Virus record (IMG/VR): IMGVR_UViG_3300048839_000424
Coordinates: 1 to 64,000 of that record
Reading direction: 5' to 3' (one strand)
DNA from: a virus
Length of the DNA stretch: 64,000 nt
Shown here: in pieces, positions 52,287 to 61,250 of the stretch
Position numbering within the stretch: position 1 is the first letter of the stretch
Layout of the letters: each line of letters opens with the position of its first letter
The notes under the pieces: generated by a model
The model's input: the letters and a program-made list of their open reading frames with translations, nothing else
Told to the model about the DNA's origin: nothing
The model's database searches: none
Program-made: the position numbers and the translations under genes

Positions 52287-52620
52287 AACCTTCACCGAGA
52301 AGGTCGTAAAAAAGACCCGGAAGAAGAAGCCCACTGTCGAGAACTTCTACGTCCAAGGGTCATGGCCCATTGGAATCAAAGAACTCCCCTTGCTTTTAAT
52401 CCGACCCTCTGAGGAGGTCAAGAAGGTCATGGGCAAGGTCAAAGCAGTTGCCTCGACAATGGACCAGTCCTTGATGATTTGGATGAGTGGCCCCTTGGGG
52501 GATGATATCGTGACCAAAATGAACGATGCAACCCGGATGTTCATTTGGGCGACTTACGATGACGCCAGCGGGCTCGTGTTTGATTTTGAACGAGAGGTGC
52601 CCACTAGCTCGACATGGTGA
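52267..52620 (+). CDS. Hypothetical protein with Lys-rich N-terminus
   Basis: A 117-aa protein. The first 25 residues are very Lys-rich (KKKTETFTEKVVKKTRKKK) and could bind nucleic acid; the rest is alpha/beta. Not recognised. It overlaps the primase-zinc gene by 7 bases. Confidence 0.4.
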   Translation: MPKKKTETFTEKVVKKTRKKKPTVENFYVQGSWPIGIKELPLLLIRPSEEVKKVMGKVKAVASTMDQSLMIWMSGPLGDDIVTKMNDATRMFIWATYDDASGLVFDFEREVPTSSTW

Positions 52621-53207
52621 CGAGAACGCAAGCACGGGCGGCTAGGGTTCGCAGGAAAGTAGATCTCGGGCATCTACTGCGTAGCTATGGCTACGATGTC
52701 TACCCTGACGCGGAACGGGAACAGCAGTTCCGTTGTGACTTGCACGGTTCGGATAATAAACCATCGGCTCGCTTCTATCCGGCGACCAATAGTACCTACT
52801 GTTGGGTGTGTCAAAAATCCCGTGGTCCCTTGGACTACGTGATGGAAAAGGAGGGTATTGAAATGCGCCCTGCCTTGGACATCCTCGAAGCCAAGTACGA
52901 CTTGGGTGAGTTGAGGTGGTCGGATGAGGCCGAAGATAACCCCCTCCAAAGGTTCGAACAGGAACTCCAAAGTCTTGAGCATCCGAATCGAGGGTTCGAT
53001 GATGAACGAAAATCCGTAAGACGGTTGCTGGACACGGTAACCCGCGAGAGGGATCTGGATCTCCAAACGACTCTAAAACTCTGGGAGGTCTATGACCGAC
53101 TTGTCTATGGGGCCAAATATGAGTCTTGGGGGGAGAAGGAAAGTCTTGAGGGACTTCAGACGTTAAAAACCTCCGTGTTCAAGGAACTGAAAGCGAGAGC
53201 GGAATGA
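52614..53207 (+). CDS. CHC2-type primase zinc-finger domain protein
   Basis: A 197-aa protein. Residues 40-70 have FRCDLHGSDNKPSARFYPA followed by YCWVCQKSRGPLDYVM: a C-x2-H / C-x2-C set as in the zinc-binding domain of DnaG-type primases, which recognises template DNA. The TOPRIM catalytic domain is absent; the rest is a charged helical segment. A primase catalytic subunit may be encoded elsewhere, or this acts as an accessory. It sits just before the polymerase gene region. ATGA overlap with the next gene. Confidence 0.75.
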   Translation: MVTRTQARAARVRRKVDLGHLLRSYGYDVYPDAEREQQFRCDLHGSDNKPSARFYPATNSTYCWVCQKSRGPLDYVMEKEGIEMRPALDILEAKYDLGELRWSDEAEDNPLQRFEQELQSLEHPNRGFDDERKSVRRLLDTVTRERDLDLQTTLKLWEVYDRLVYGAKYESWGEKESLEGLQTLKTSVFKELKARAE

Positions 53208-53659
53208 TCCCCGGTCTGCGATATGCGGTCATCAATGACCCGGATCGGCATGGGTCATTCAGTGTCCTCTATCCAACGCCTTTACCCGGAAACATCTGGG
53301 GTGTACTGGCGCCGATTAAAGAGCATCCTTGGGGTGCATTGATTCCCACGGTGAGCGGAGATTTGTTGTCTCATGCGCTTCATGGTCATCCGAGGGAGTT
53401 GAGAAACGCTCTGGGTCGTCCTCCGTTGCATCGTCCCAAGCTGTTAGTGTTGAAGGATAAGCTCTGCATGGAGCATCAAAAGGATCTCTGTGTGATTCGA
53501 GGCCCCCATTGTATGCCCGGAAGCGGGAAGCTCCCGGACTGTTATGTAGCTCCGTATGAGGATATCGAGCTACGAAGACTTCTGACGGTGATTGGGAAAG
53601 CCTGGGACGAAGGACGTTATGTGTTCGTGGTTGAGGGGGATGAATTCCTTGTCACCTGA
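53204..53659 (+). CDS. Hypothetical protein with four-cysteine motif
   Basis: A 151-aa protein. The segment LCMEHQKDLCVIRGPHCMPG followed by LPDCY has four regularly spaced cysteines and histidines, suggesting metal binding. Overall it is beta-rich and is followed directly by the polymerase gene. Function unknown. Confidence 0.45.
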   Translation: MIPGLRYAVINDPDRHGSFSVLYPTPLPGNIWGVLAPIKEHPWGALIPTVSGDLLSHALHGHPRELRNALGRPPLHRPKLLVLKDKLCMEHQKDLCVIRGPHCMPGSGKLPDCYVAPYEDIELRRLLTVIGKAWDEGRYVFVVEGDEFLVT

Positions 53660-53668
53660 GCGTATAGT
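53657..53668 (+). promoter_or_regulatory. GCGTATA element before the DNA polymerase
   Basis: tgagcgtatagt begins in the stop codon of the previous gene and ends 11 bases before the polymerase ATG. It resembles the core of the elements at 36045, 47836 and 48575. Confidence 0.3.
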
Positions 53669-53679
53669 GTCAGATAGCT

Positions 53680-56600
53680 ATGGAAGATTTCCTGAATTGG
53701 TCTGAAGAAGAACGCCGCCCTAAAGTCCAGAAAAAACCCTGGATGGACCACAAGAAGATGGTTCTGGGCACCGTTGATAACCTCGACGATATCATTGACG
53801 AGTGCATCAAATCGGGACGGTACGCCATCGACCTCGAAACGACGGGGTTGAATAAAAACTCGTATCAGGTTACGATTACGGAAGGTCGAACGAAGGACCA
53901 AATCGTAGGGGTCTGTTTATCCCCCGATGGGAATGTTGGATACTATCTCCCTATTCGCCATCGGAAGGGGGAGGAGCATAACATCCCCGTCTCTCGGGTG
54001 GAGAGGGCGCTACGGAAGTTGGTGGAGTCTAATTCAGTAGCGACTTTTCATCATGCTCGATTCGACCAGGAGTTCTTGCAGTTCTCGGGAGGAAATAATC
54101 CCATCGGTACATGGGATGACCCTAAAAAATGGGATGACACGCTGATTCTAACATATCTCATCAACACCCGAGAGCACAATAAGGGACTGAAGCATCAGTC
54201 CAAGGTTCAGTTGGGTTTCGAGATGATCGAAATTGACGAGTTGTTCCCAGAGGACCACAAGGGAGGATATGACTTCTCCGAGTTGGACCCCTCTTGGGAA
54301 CCCGTGCTTTGGTATGCGGCTTCGGATGCGATCTGTACTTACTGTCTGTATGAAAAAATCTCCCCCATCGTATTGAAGGGGACATCAGAGAGGAAAGCAC
54401 AGGATCAGGTCTATCTCCTGGAGAAGATGTGTCTCCCTGCGACTCGATGGATGGAACGGGTTGGAATCAACATTGATCAGAACGTGGTCATTGACTTGAT
54501 TCGACTTGGACAGAAGGAGTTTTTCACCTGTCTTGAGGAAACCTACGACTTCCTGAATGCCAACCTTGGGAGAAAAGTCGAGCCCGGTTGGTTCTCCTTG
54601 CTCCGAGCGAAGAAAAATCTCGATGACGTAGACTTCAATATCTCGGACCAAATCGAGGAGTTCCGTAAGGAAGCCAAGCGTGAGGGAATGGATGCCCTTG
54701 ATGAGAAGGGGCATTACCTTGTGCTAAAACAGCATAACGGGGAATGGCCAGAGAAGTACGATATTCTTTCTCGACCCCAGCTAGGGCCTTTGTTTGAGGA
54801 GTTGGAGATCCCTGACCTTGCCCGTACTGAAAAATCAGGGCAAGTCAAGACCACACAGGATGAGATTGATCGTCTCTTTCAGAAGTTCGGAGATCAGTAC
54901 CCGTTCCTGCCAAAAATCAAGAGGCTAGGTGAGTTGCAGAAAGCCTTGGGGACGTATTTAATCTCTCTTCGACGGGATGTTGGTCCTGATGGTTGTTTGC
55001 ATCCGTACTACAATCAGTTGGGGACGGATACGGGAAGATATACGACCCCGAGTTCGGATAAACCTCAGTTGGACGGGGGCACGTCTTTCCCTGTACATGG
55101 AACACCGGCTACGTATGACACGAGCCGTCCCGCCTGTCTATTGGGTATTCGCAAGGCGGTCAAAGCCCGTAAGGGGAAGGTTCTTGCGGCATGTTTTGCA
55201 GAGGGTAGCCTAGTCTCAACAAAGAGAGGTTTGATCCCTGTAGAACAAGTCGAAGATACAGACGAGGTTCTCACGGAGGATGGGTGGAAAACCGTATCTT
55301 GGGCTGGCTATACGGGGGATAAAAACACAATAGCAATACAGACTCAAAAAGGGTTTGAGCTTCAAGTTACCGAGGACCACCTAATCCTAATTGCGGGTGA
55401 GAAAGGCTTCTCTTGGAAAGAAGCAAAGGATCTACAATCAGGAGATTGGGTTGTGCAAGTATCCGGTCATCCAATAGGGCAATCTGATAAGTTACCCGAA
55501 ACACCTTGGTCATCCAAAACTATTTCAGTGGTGCAAGAAAAACGCTATCCCTTGAAAACGCCTTCTTATATGACTGAAGGGTTAGCTGAATTTCTCGGTA
55601 GATTTATGGGTGATGGTTCAATCTCGCATGATAACGAATCCCCTGTGTCTGTAAACATTGCCTTGGGGTTAGATGTTAATGAATTACTGCCCAGCCTCAA
55701 CAGGACCGCAAAAGCATTGTTTGACCGAGAATTTGTGCATAAAGGGAGAGGGGATGTTACCATTAGCTCTCGTGTGTTAGCTCGTTGGTTGTGCCTGATT
55801 ACCAACAAAAATAAAGATGTCACAGAATTAGAGGTGCCTCAAGCTATTCTAAGAGGGGGTGAAAACCACACTGCTGCTTTCTTGAGAGGATTGTTTGATG
55901 CTGATGGATCGATAAAGAATAGAAAAGGTGACAATATAACCCTTTGGGTTACTTCAACAAAAATGTCACAACAAGTGCAGTTGATGCTACTGCACCAAGG
56001 CATCCAAGTACGTCGAGTTTCCTGTTCGAGAATAACAAACTTTGGAAGCATCCAAGGGTGGGAAATATCTATTTCTGGTATCAAAAACCTTGATCGGTTT
56101 AAAGAACGGATTGGTTTTTTGACACCACGTAAAACTGAACGCCTCAATCGTTTATTGGCATCGGGGAGAAATAGGGATATGTCCGAATTTTTCCCATTGA
56201 GTCTTGCTAAACAAGCGGTGATATGCCCACGGAACGAAAAAACTCGAAGGGTATTTACCAATGGTAGGCGAAAAAACCGGGTAAGTCGTCATCTGCTAAA
56301 TGCAGCACTACACCACCAAGAGGACTTGAATATGGAGTGGATGCACCTGCTTTTAGATGGACCTCTTTTATTTGATACTGTGGTGCATACCTCTCAGGTT
56401 GGAATCCAGAAGGTATATGATGTAACAGTACCGGAGGGTCAAAAACTCCAGGTGAATGGACTCCTTGCTCACAATTGCGACTTCGGTGGGGTTGAGTTGC
56501 GTATTGCTACCAATCTGTCCCGAGAGCCCAAGTGGATGAAGGAGTATTTCCACTGTAGCTCTTGTGATTTGATCTTCGACAATGGGGATGGGGAGAGCAC

Positions 56601-58452
56601 TCCGATTCCTCCACCGGCTTACTGTCCTCGATGTGGTTCAGACAAGATTGGAGACCTTCACACGTTGACGGCGTTGGCTTTCTACGGTGAAGACAAGGCA
56701 AGTACGAAGGAATTCAAGCAGCTAAGACAGAACGCCAAGAGCGCAAACTTTGCGCTGGCATATGGAGGAGGCCCTTCCGCATTGATGAGGGCTACTGGTT
56801 GTGATGAGAACGAGGGTGCAAGGCACCATAGAACGTTCAATCAGACCTACTCGGTACTAAAACAATGGTGGGATGACACGAAGTCTTTTGCCAAGAGACA
56901 TGGATATGTAGCGACGGCCTTTGGTCGTCAGTATCCGTTACCTGACATCAAGTTGCCTATCACACCGGCTGAAGAACCGGACCCACAGAAGCGGGAGATG
57001 AATCGTAAGTTTCGAGCGAAAGCGGAACGAAACGCTACGAATGGCCCGATTCAGGGTTGTATCCATCCTGAAGAGCGTATCCTAACATCACTAGGGTTCC
57101 TACCCATTGAGGAGCTTGATCGTCTAGGTCAGTCTTTTATGGTGTGGACTGGAAAATCCTGGTCAGAGGGACGGGTGTTCTCGTCTGGTCTGAAAGAGGT
57201 CCGCAAAACAACACTGGATTCTGGGCGTGAGCTAAAAACTAGCCCTGACCATAGATTCCTAACTTGGCAGAGAGGTGTTTTAGGGTGGACCCCTCAAAGT
57301 GAGCTATCCACGGGGGACTGGGTTGCTATCAATTCGAAGGACATTAGTCTCCTACTAGGAGATGGTAGTGAAAAATCACTATGGCTTGGTTGTGGTGACA
57401 CGGCCCCACCTGAATTAATCAAGTGTGTAGGGGAGGTGGTCAGAGCGTCCTCTATTTGGGCTACCCTAACAGCACCAGAAAAGTCAGCGGTGTCTAGGCT
57501 CATGGTGGGGTCTGGAAGCAAGCCTCAATGTGTAAAATACCTGAGTCGAGTACCTGAATCCGAGGCCCCTGCATTCTTGTGGGATTACCTGGAATACGAT
57601 TGGGAGAGAGTGACCACCCTTGAAAATCTCGAAGAACAGGTCGGGATGTTTGATATCGAAGTGTTCGACAAGGAGCACGCTTTTGTAGCTAACGGTGTCG
57701 TAGTCCATAACTGTTCAGCGGACCTGACGAAATTGGCAATGGGTCTGATCTACAAAGAGGTCAAGAAACGCGACTGGTTCGAGAAGGTCCATATGATCAT
57801 TTCGATCCATGACGAGTTGGTGTTCGAGATTGATAAGGACATCTTGGCGGAGGCGCTAGAGGTCTTTCAGGACATCATGACTCGTAACAAGGCGGTTCTA
57901 CAACTCAAGTGGCCCGTGCCTTTGACTACCGATTGTGAGATCGGGTATGACTGGACCGTCAAATGGAATCTCAAGGACTTTCAAGCCCGTCGAGTTCGTT
58001 CTGATGGTGTTCAAGTCGATGAGAAGGGGAAGCCCGATGGCAAAGTGTGGCCTGAAGAGTTCATTCGTATCTTCGGAAGTCGATATGGCTTCGCAGATTT
58101 GCCTATAACGGATAGTAATACTAAGCAGGATGAAGAAAGCACGTCCAACATACAAGCCTCTCAAGAGCCCACGGCGCCCTATCAAGAGTCCAAAGGCGTA
58201 ACCCCTAGCGTAGCACCCCTCCAAGTGGAGAAGCCACAGCGAGGCGACAGCTACGTTTTCCAGTTACGGACTTTGAGCATTGGTGTTGCCGATAGACTCG
58301 CCCAAGTCATTGTTCAATGTGAGGGTCGAGGTACAAATCTGTTGGAGATTCGCACTCCGACGGGAGAAATTATTGCTCCTGGGCCAGAGAAGATCTACGT
58401 GAACCCGTTGGAGTTCGCAACGGTTGCTAAAATCCACGGTTTGTTAGGGTAG
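53680..58452 (+). CDS. polA: Family A DNA polymerase with 3'-5' exonuclease and two inteins
   Basis: A 1590-aa precursor; after removing inteins at residues 505-932 and 1127-1344 about 944 residues remain. The exonuclease has AIDLETTGL (Exo I), HHARFDQEF (Exo II) and YAASDAICTYCLYE (Exo III). The polymerase has DTGRYTTPSSDKPQLD, motif A (CDFGGVELRIA, split by intein 1), motif B (RQNAKSANFALAYGGG) and motif C (ISIHDELVFEI). Unusually, a CSSC...CPRC zinc ribbon is inserted between motif A and 'LHTLTA'. A C-terminal extension of about 190 residues follows the polymerase core. It replicates the phage genome. Confidence 0.92.
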   Translation: MEDFLNWSEEERRPKVQKKPWMDHKKMVLGTVDNLDDIIDECIKSGRYAIDLETTGLNKNSYQVTITEGRTKDQIVGVCLSPDGNVGYYLPIRHRKGEEHNIPVSRVERALRKLVESNSVATFHHARFDQEFLQFSGGNNPIGTWDDPKKWDDTLILTYLINTREHNKGLKHQSKVQLGFEMIEIDELFPEDHKGGYDFSELDPSWEPVLWYAASDAICTYCLYEKISPIVLKGTSERKAQDQVYLLEKMCLPATRWMERVGINIDQNVVIDLIRLGQKEFFTCLEETYDFLNANLGRKVEPGWFSLLRAKKNLDDVDFNISDQIEEFRKEAKREGMDALDEKGHYLVLKQHNGEWPEKYDILSRPQLGPLFEELEIPDLARTEKSGQVKTTQDEIDRLFQKFGDQYPFLPKIKRLGELQKALGTYLISLRRDVGPDGCLHPYYNQLGTDTGRYTTPSSDKPQLDGGTSFPVHGTPATYDTSRPACLLGIRKAVKARKGKVLAACFAEGSLVSTKRGLIPVEQVEDTDEVLTEDGWKTVSWAGYTGDKNTIAIQTQKGFELQVTEDHLILIAGEKGFSWKEAKDLQSGDWVVQVSGHPIGQSDKLPETPWSSKTISVVQEKRYPLKTPSYMTEGLAEFLGRFMGDGSISHDNESPVSVNIALGLDVNELLPSLNRTAKALFDREFVHKGRGDVTISSRVLARWLCLITNKNKDVTELEVPQAILRGGENHTAAFLRGLFDADGSIKNRKGDNITLWVTSTKMSQQVQLMLLHQGIQVRRVSCSRITNFGSIQGWEISISGIKNLDRFKERIGFLTPRKTERLNRLLASGRNRDMSEFFPLSLAKQAVICPRNEKTRRVFTNGRRKNRVSRHLLNAALHHQEDLNMEWMHLLLDGPLLFDTVVHTSQVGIQKVYDVTVPEGQKLQVNGLLAHNCDFGGVELRIATNLSREPKWMKEYFHCSSCDLIFDNGDGESTPIPPPAYCPRCGSDKIGDLHTLTALAFYGEDKASTKEFKQLRQNAKSANFALAYGGGPSALMRATGCDENEGARHHRTFNQTYSVLKQWWDDTKSFAKRHGYVATAFGRQYPLPDIKLPITPAEEPDPQKREMNRKFRAKAERNATNGPIQGCIHPEERILTSLGFLPIEELDRLGQSFMVWTGKSWSEGRVFSSGLKEVRKTTLDSGRELKTSPDHRFLTWQRGVLGWTPQSELSTGDWVAINSKDISLLLGDGSEKSLWLGCGDTAPPELIKCVGEVVRASSIWATLTAPEKSAVSRLMVGSGSKPQCVKYLSRVPESEAPAFLWDYLEYDWERVTTLENLEEQVGMFDIEVFDKEHAFVANGVVVHNCSADLTKLAMGLIYKEVKKRDWFEKVHMIISIHDELVFEIDKDILAEALEVFQDIMTRNKAVLQLKWPVPLTTDCEIGYDWTVKWNLKDFQARRVRSDGVQVDEKGKPDGKVWPEEFIRIFGSRYGFADLPITDSNTKQDEESTSNIQASQEPTAPYQESKGVTPSVAPLQVEKPQRGDSYVFQLRTLSIGVADRLAQVIVQCEGRGTNLLEIRTPTGEIIAPGPEKIYVNPLEFATVAKIHGLLG
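55192..56475 (+). other. Intein 1 of DNA polymerase (motif A site) with LAGLIDADG endonuclease
   Basis: The 428-residue intein runs from CFAEGSLVSTKRGLIPVEQV to LLAHN before Cys-Asp, so splicing joins VLAA to CDFGG at the catalytic Asp. FLGRFMGDGS and LRGLFDADGS retain the acidic residues, so the endonuclease may be active. The DNA appears more AT-rich than the polymerase exons. Confidence 0.88.
57058..57711 (+). other. Intein 2 of DNA polymerase (PIQG site), mini-intein
   Basis: The 218-residue intein runs from CIHPEERILTSLGFLPIEEL to GVVVHN before CSADLTKLAM. Block B (SPDHRFLTW) and the terminal HN are present but no LAGLIDADG helices, so it is an endonuclease-free mini-intein. Base composition looks like the exons. 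Confidence 0.85.
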
Positions 58453-58463
58453 GGTGTTAGTAC

Positions 58464-59480
58464 GTGAGCAAGCCTAAAAAGAGTCTCCCCACCATCCAAG
58501 AGCATGTGATGGGGATGATAAAAAAGGACAAGTTCGATTCATTGCAGATCTGTAATGATCCTCGGACTCCGTTCTACATGGACAATGCGAAGTTCACCCA
58601 GACGTTTTGCCGCCGATGTCGCAACGAGGAATGTATTCGAGCCGGTGGTGCGCAAACCCCTTGGCATTGGCGCATGGAGAACCAACCCGAGTATCTACTC
58701 AACAACCCCATTTTTTCCGACATGGGGACGGATGAACATAAGCGGTTGGCTGAAATGGCATTCAAGCTCATTAATGACAAGATGCAGAGGATTGAGATTC
58801 AGTCTCAAACCTGGGAGCCATTAGACCAGATTGACCTGCCCTCGGATGGTATTGACCGAGTTTCCTCACCTGCTGTCACGGATGAATTCGATGAAGCCGC
58901 CAAGGTTTTGTCGAAAGCCAAGGGGAAGAAAGTCAAGGAGTTCCCCAAACCACAGGAGTCTACGCAGGAAAAGCCCGCGAACTTTATCGAAGCCCCACCT
59001 GACGTATCAACCCCATCCGAAGATAACAATCCTCCAGAAGAGGAAAGTGATGAGGGTGTTTTATTCGAGACTCCATTCGTATCGAAGGATGGAAAAACGA
59101 CGTACCGGGTATGGTTGGACAAGGATAGCTATTGGCATTGTACATGTGAGGGGTTCAAACATAAGGGCACCTGTTACCATGTCGTTGAGACCGATGCCTG
59201 GTTGAAAAAGCAGAGTCAAGAAGCAGAGGAGAGAGAACGAGAGGCGGAGCGAGTTCGGAATCTCCCACCTCCACCACAACCGAAACCCGTGAATCCTTCG
59301 ACCCTGAATACACCTCCGCCCACGGCTGGCGTGATGATTGGAGGGGGGACACCACCACCCACGGCAAGTCGATTGCCTCCTGCACGGGTTATCCCCGCTG
59401 TTGACGACCCTTGGTCAGCCCCCAAGGAAAAAGTCGTAAAACCCGGTGCTAAAATCATCGTAGGTAAAAAAGATGACTAA
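58464..59480 (+). CDS. SWIM-like zinc-binding protein with proline-rich tail
   Basis: A 338-aa protein starting at GTG 58464. The N-terminal part has a Cys cluster (FCRRCRNEECIRAGG). The middle is acidic and Pro-rich. WHCTCEGFKHKGTCYHV (about residues 224-240) is a C-x-C/C-x2-H SWIM-type motif. The C-terminal 80 residues are Pro-rich (LPPPPQPKP, TPPPTA). The combination suggests an adaptor that binds DNA or protein. It is the first gene after the polymerase and overlaps the next by 8 bases. Confidence 0.5.
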   Translation: MSKPKKSLPTIQEHVMGMIKKDKFDSLQICNDPRTPFYMDNAKFTQTFCRRCRNEECIRAGGAQTPWHWRMENQPEYLLNNPIFSDMGTDEHKRLAEMAFKLINDKMQRIEIQSQTWEPLDQIDLPSDGIDRVSSPAVTDEFDEAAKVLSKAKGKKVKEFPKPQESTQEKPANFIEAPPDVSTPSEDNNPPEEESDEGVLFETPFVSKDGKTTYRVWLDKDSYWHCTCEGFKHKGTCYHVVETDAWLKKQSQEAEEREREAERVRNLPPPPQPKPVNPSTLNTPPPTAGVMIGGGTPPPTASRLPPARVIPAVDDPWSAPKEKVVKPGAKIIVGKKDD

Positions 59481-60492
59481 AGACGAGCTACTGTCTCATC
59501 CTGCCATTGGTCTTGTACTTCGAGACATTCGAGAGGGTCGCCTAGACCTGAAACATGCCTTAGAAGAAATATCCAAGGTTCTCCCGGTTGAAGTAGATGC
59601 CGTCGAGAAGGTCTTGATGGAGTTGTTCTCGGAGTTGAAGCAAGACCTAGTTCTCTACACAGAGGACAGCGATAATCGTCTCCAGGAGTTGGGTCTTACG
59701 AAGGAAGACCTTGTATTCCAACCCGACCCAGACCGGGACACGATCATGCTGAACCCGATGTTCCAGGCTTTGCTCGTGGAGATTCTTCAGTTCGATGGGG
59801 ATATCCCAGAGCTTCGCACAGGGGACTTACCAGAAGGAGCAACGCCAGCGGTTCCGGTTCATTCGAGTTCGGTGACCAACCCCGTTCTTCTTGGAGAAAT
59901 GTTGAAAAGGGCGTCTTCGACCGTCCATGAAAAACTCAACGAGGCTCGATTAAAGATCCTCACGTCAATCAACGACGTGTCCGAGAACACGGCCTTGACG
60001 CCCTATGAGAAAAAACAAGAGCTAGCTCGGTTGGTTAGCACCCCCGTGAGTATACCTGGGTACGAACCTGGAAAGCTGGCCAAGCCGGTCACGGTAACTG
60101 TCGCTCCAATGGAGGTCGAGAGTTTGTCAGACAGGGACAAGCAAGACTTAGCACACAAGGCGTTGACCAGCACGCAGGGGCGAAGATCATCGGTTTCAAC
60201 GATTGAGACGCTTGTGATGGAGGAACTTTTGAGAGAGGGGTTCCAAGGGGTGTCCGTTGGCCCCGTGAAGAACCCTTTGATTCGTACTGAATGGAGTACG
60301 TCGATTGATGGAGGGAGTCGAGAAATTAACCCGAAGTTCTCGTACATCCAAGTAGCGGCTCGGTCCTTGGCTCGCCAGATTAAAAATGAGATTGCAGGTA
60401 AGGCTGGGAGATATTCTCACTTGAGCCTATCCGTGCGGCCTTTGAACACGGTCAGTGAAAGTAGAGTTGGGTTTGTAGCGGAATTGGAGTAA
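59473..60492 (+). CDS. Hypothetical protein
   Basis: A 339-aa protein, acidic and helical in its first 200 residues (LKHALEEISKVLPVEVDAVE), then an alpha/beta C-terminus (ETLVMEELLREGFQGVSVGP). No recognisable motif. The 5' end overlaps the SWIM-like gene. Confidence 0.45.
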   Translation: MTKDELLSHPAIGLVLRDIREGRLDLKHALEEISKVLPVEVDAVEKVLMELFSELKQDLVLYTEDSDNRLQELGLTKEDLVFQPDPDRDTIMLNPMFQALLVEILQFDGDIPELRTGDLPEGATPAVPVHSSSVTNPVLLGEMLKRASSTVHEKLNEARLKILTSINDVSENTALTPYEKKQELARLVSTPVSIPGYEPGKLAKPVTVTVAPMEVESLSDRDKQDLAHKALTSTQGRRSSVSTIETLVMEELLREGFQGVSVGPVKNPLIRTEWSTSIDGGSREINPKFSYIQVAARSLARQIKNEIAGKAGRYSHLSLSVRPLNTVSESRVGFVAELE

Positions 60493-60501
60493 TACGGATA
60501 C

Positions 60502-60825
60502 ATGCTGACCATTAATTCGTTGTTCAAGCTCAACACGGTGTTTAGTCAGGCGGTTCAGGAGGATGACGAGTGGTTCGTCATCATGACCGTTGAGAAGTAT
60601 GCGGAGAAAGCTCGTGCTTTGTTGCTGTCCCTTCCTAATGCGATGCTTGGGGGTAGAACGGCTTTGCTCCGAAACGGGACCAGGGTGTCTGTGGTAACGT
60701 TAGATACGGACCTGAAGCCCGATGGTAAGAGCGTGATGTTTTTTGGGCTGGAGGAGGAAATGCTCTCCCCTTCCTTCGAGGAAAAAGCTCTTGTGTGGAG
60801 AAAGTCCGCACGTAAGATTCTATGA
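60502..60825 (+). CDS. Small hypothetical protein
   Basis: A 107-aa alpha/beta protein (MLTINSLFKLNTVFSQAVQ). Not recognised. It overlaps the next gene as ATGA. Confidence 0.4.
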   Translation: MLTINSLFKLNTVFSQAVQEDDEWFVIMTVEKYAEKARALLLSLPNAMLGGRTALLRNGTRVSVVTLDTDLKPDGKSVMFFGLEEEMLSPSFEEKALVWRKSARKIL

Positions 60826-61250
60826 AGACTCAGTACACATTCGTGATTTCCGGGGGTGATCCTTTGACGTTACAGTTGAGGGGGTGTCCACCTATGCGAT
60901 ATGAGGGTCCGGGGTCTACGGTGTTCCATGTCATTTGCACGCGGGAGGAAGCTCTTCATGTTGAGATGACTTTCAAGGAAGCCCACTGCAAGGTCGTTGT
61001 CCATACGCATGGGGAGACGGTCGAGCAGAAACAAATGAGGGTCAATCTTCTTGCATTACAGGGGGAGAACAGTTTTCCGACGAAAGACTGTCCCTCTTGC
61101 CCTTGGTTTGATCCCGAGATTTCAGGTCTCTGTGGGGCTGGTAAGACTGGGAGTGAGCAATACTCCGAAGCTGTGATTAAACATCAAATGAAGTCGGAGC
61201 GATTTAAGGACGCCTACAACAACTGCACATGGGACACGAAATCAAACTGA
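60822..61250 (+). CDS. Hypothetical protein with C-terminal cysteine cluster
   Basis: A 142-aa protein. DCPSCPWFDPEISGLCGAGK plus a later NNCTW gives four cysteines that could bind zinc or an iron-sulphur cluster. The first 80 residues are beta-rich. Not assigned. It overlaps the methyltransferase gene by 22 bases. Confidence 0.45.
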   Translation: MKTQYTFVISGGDPLTLQLRGCPPMRYEGPGSTVFHVICTREEALHVEMTFKEAHCKVVVHTHGETVEQKQMRVNLLALQGENSFPTKDCPSCPWFDPEISGLCGAGKTGSEQYSEAVIKHQMKSERFKDAYNNCTWDTKSN

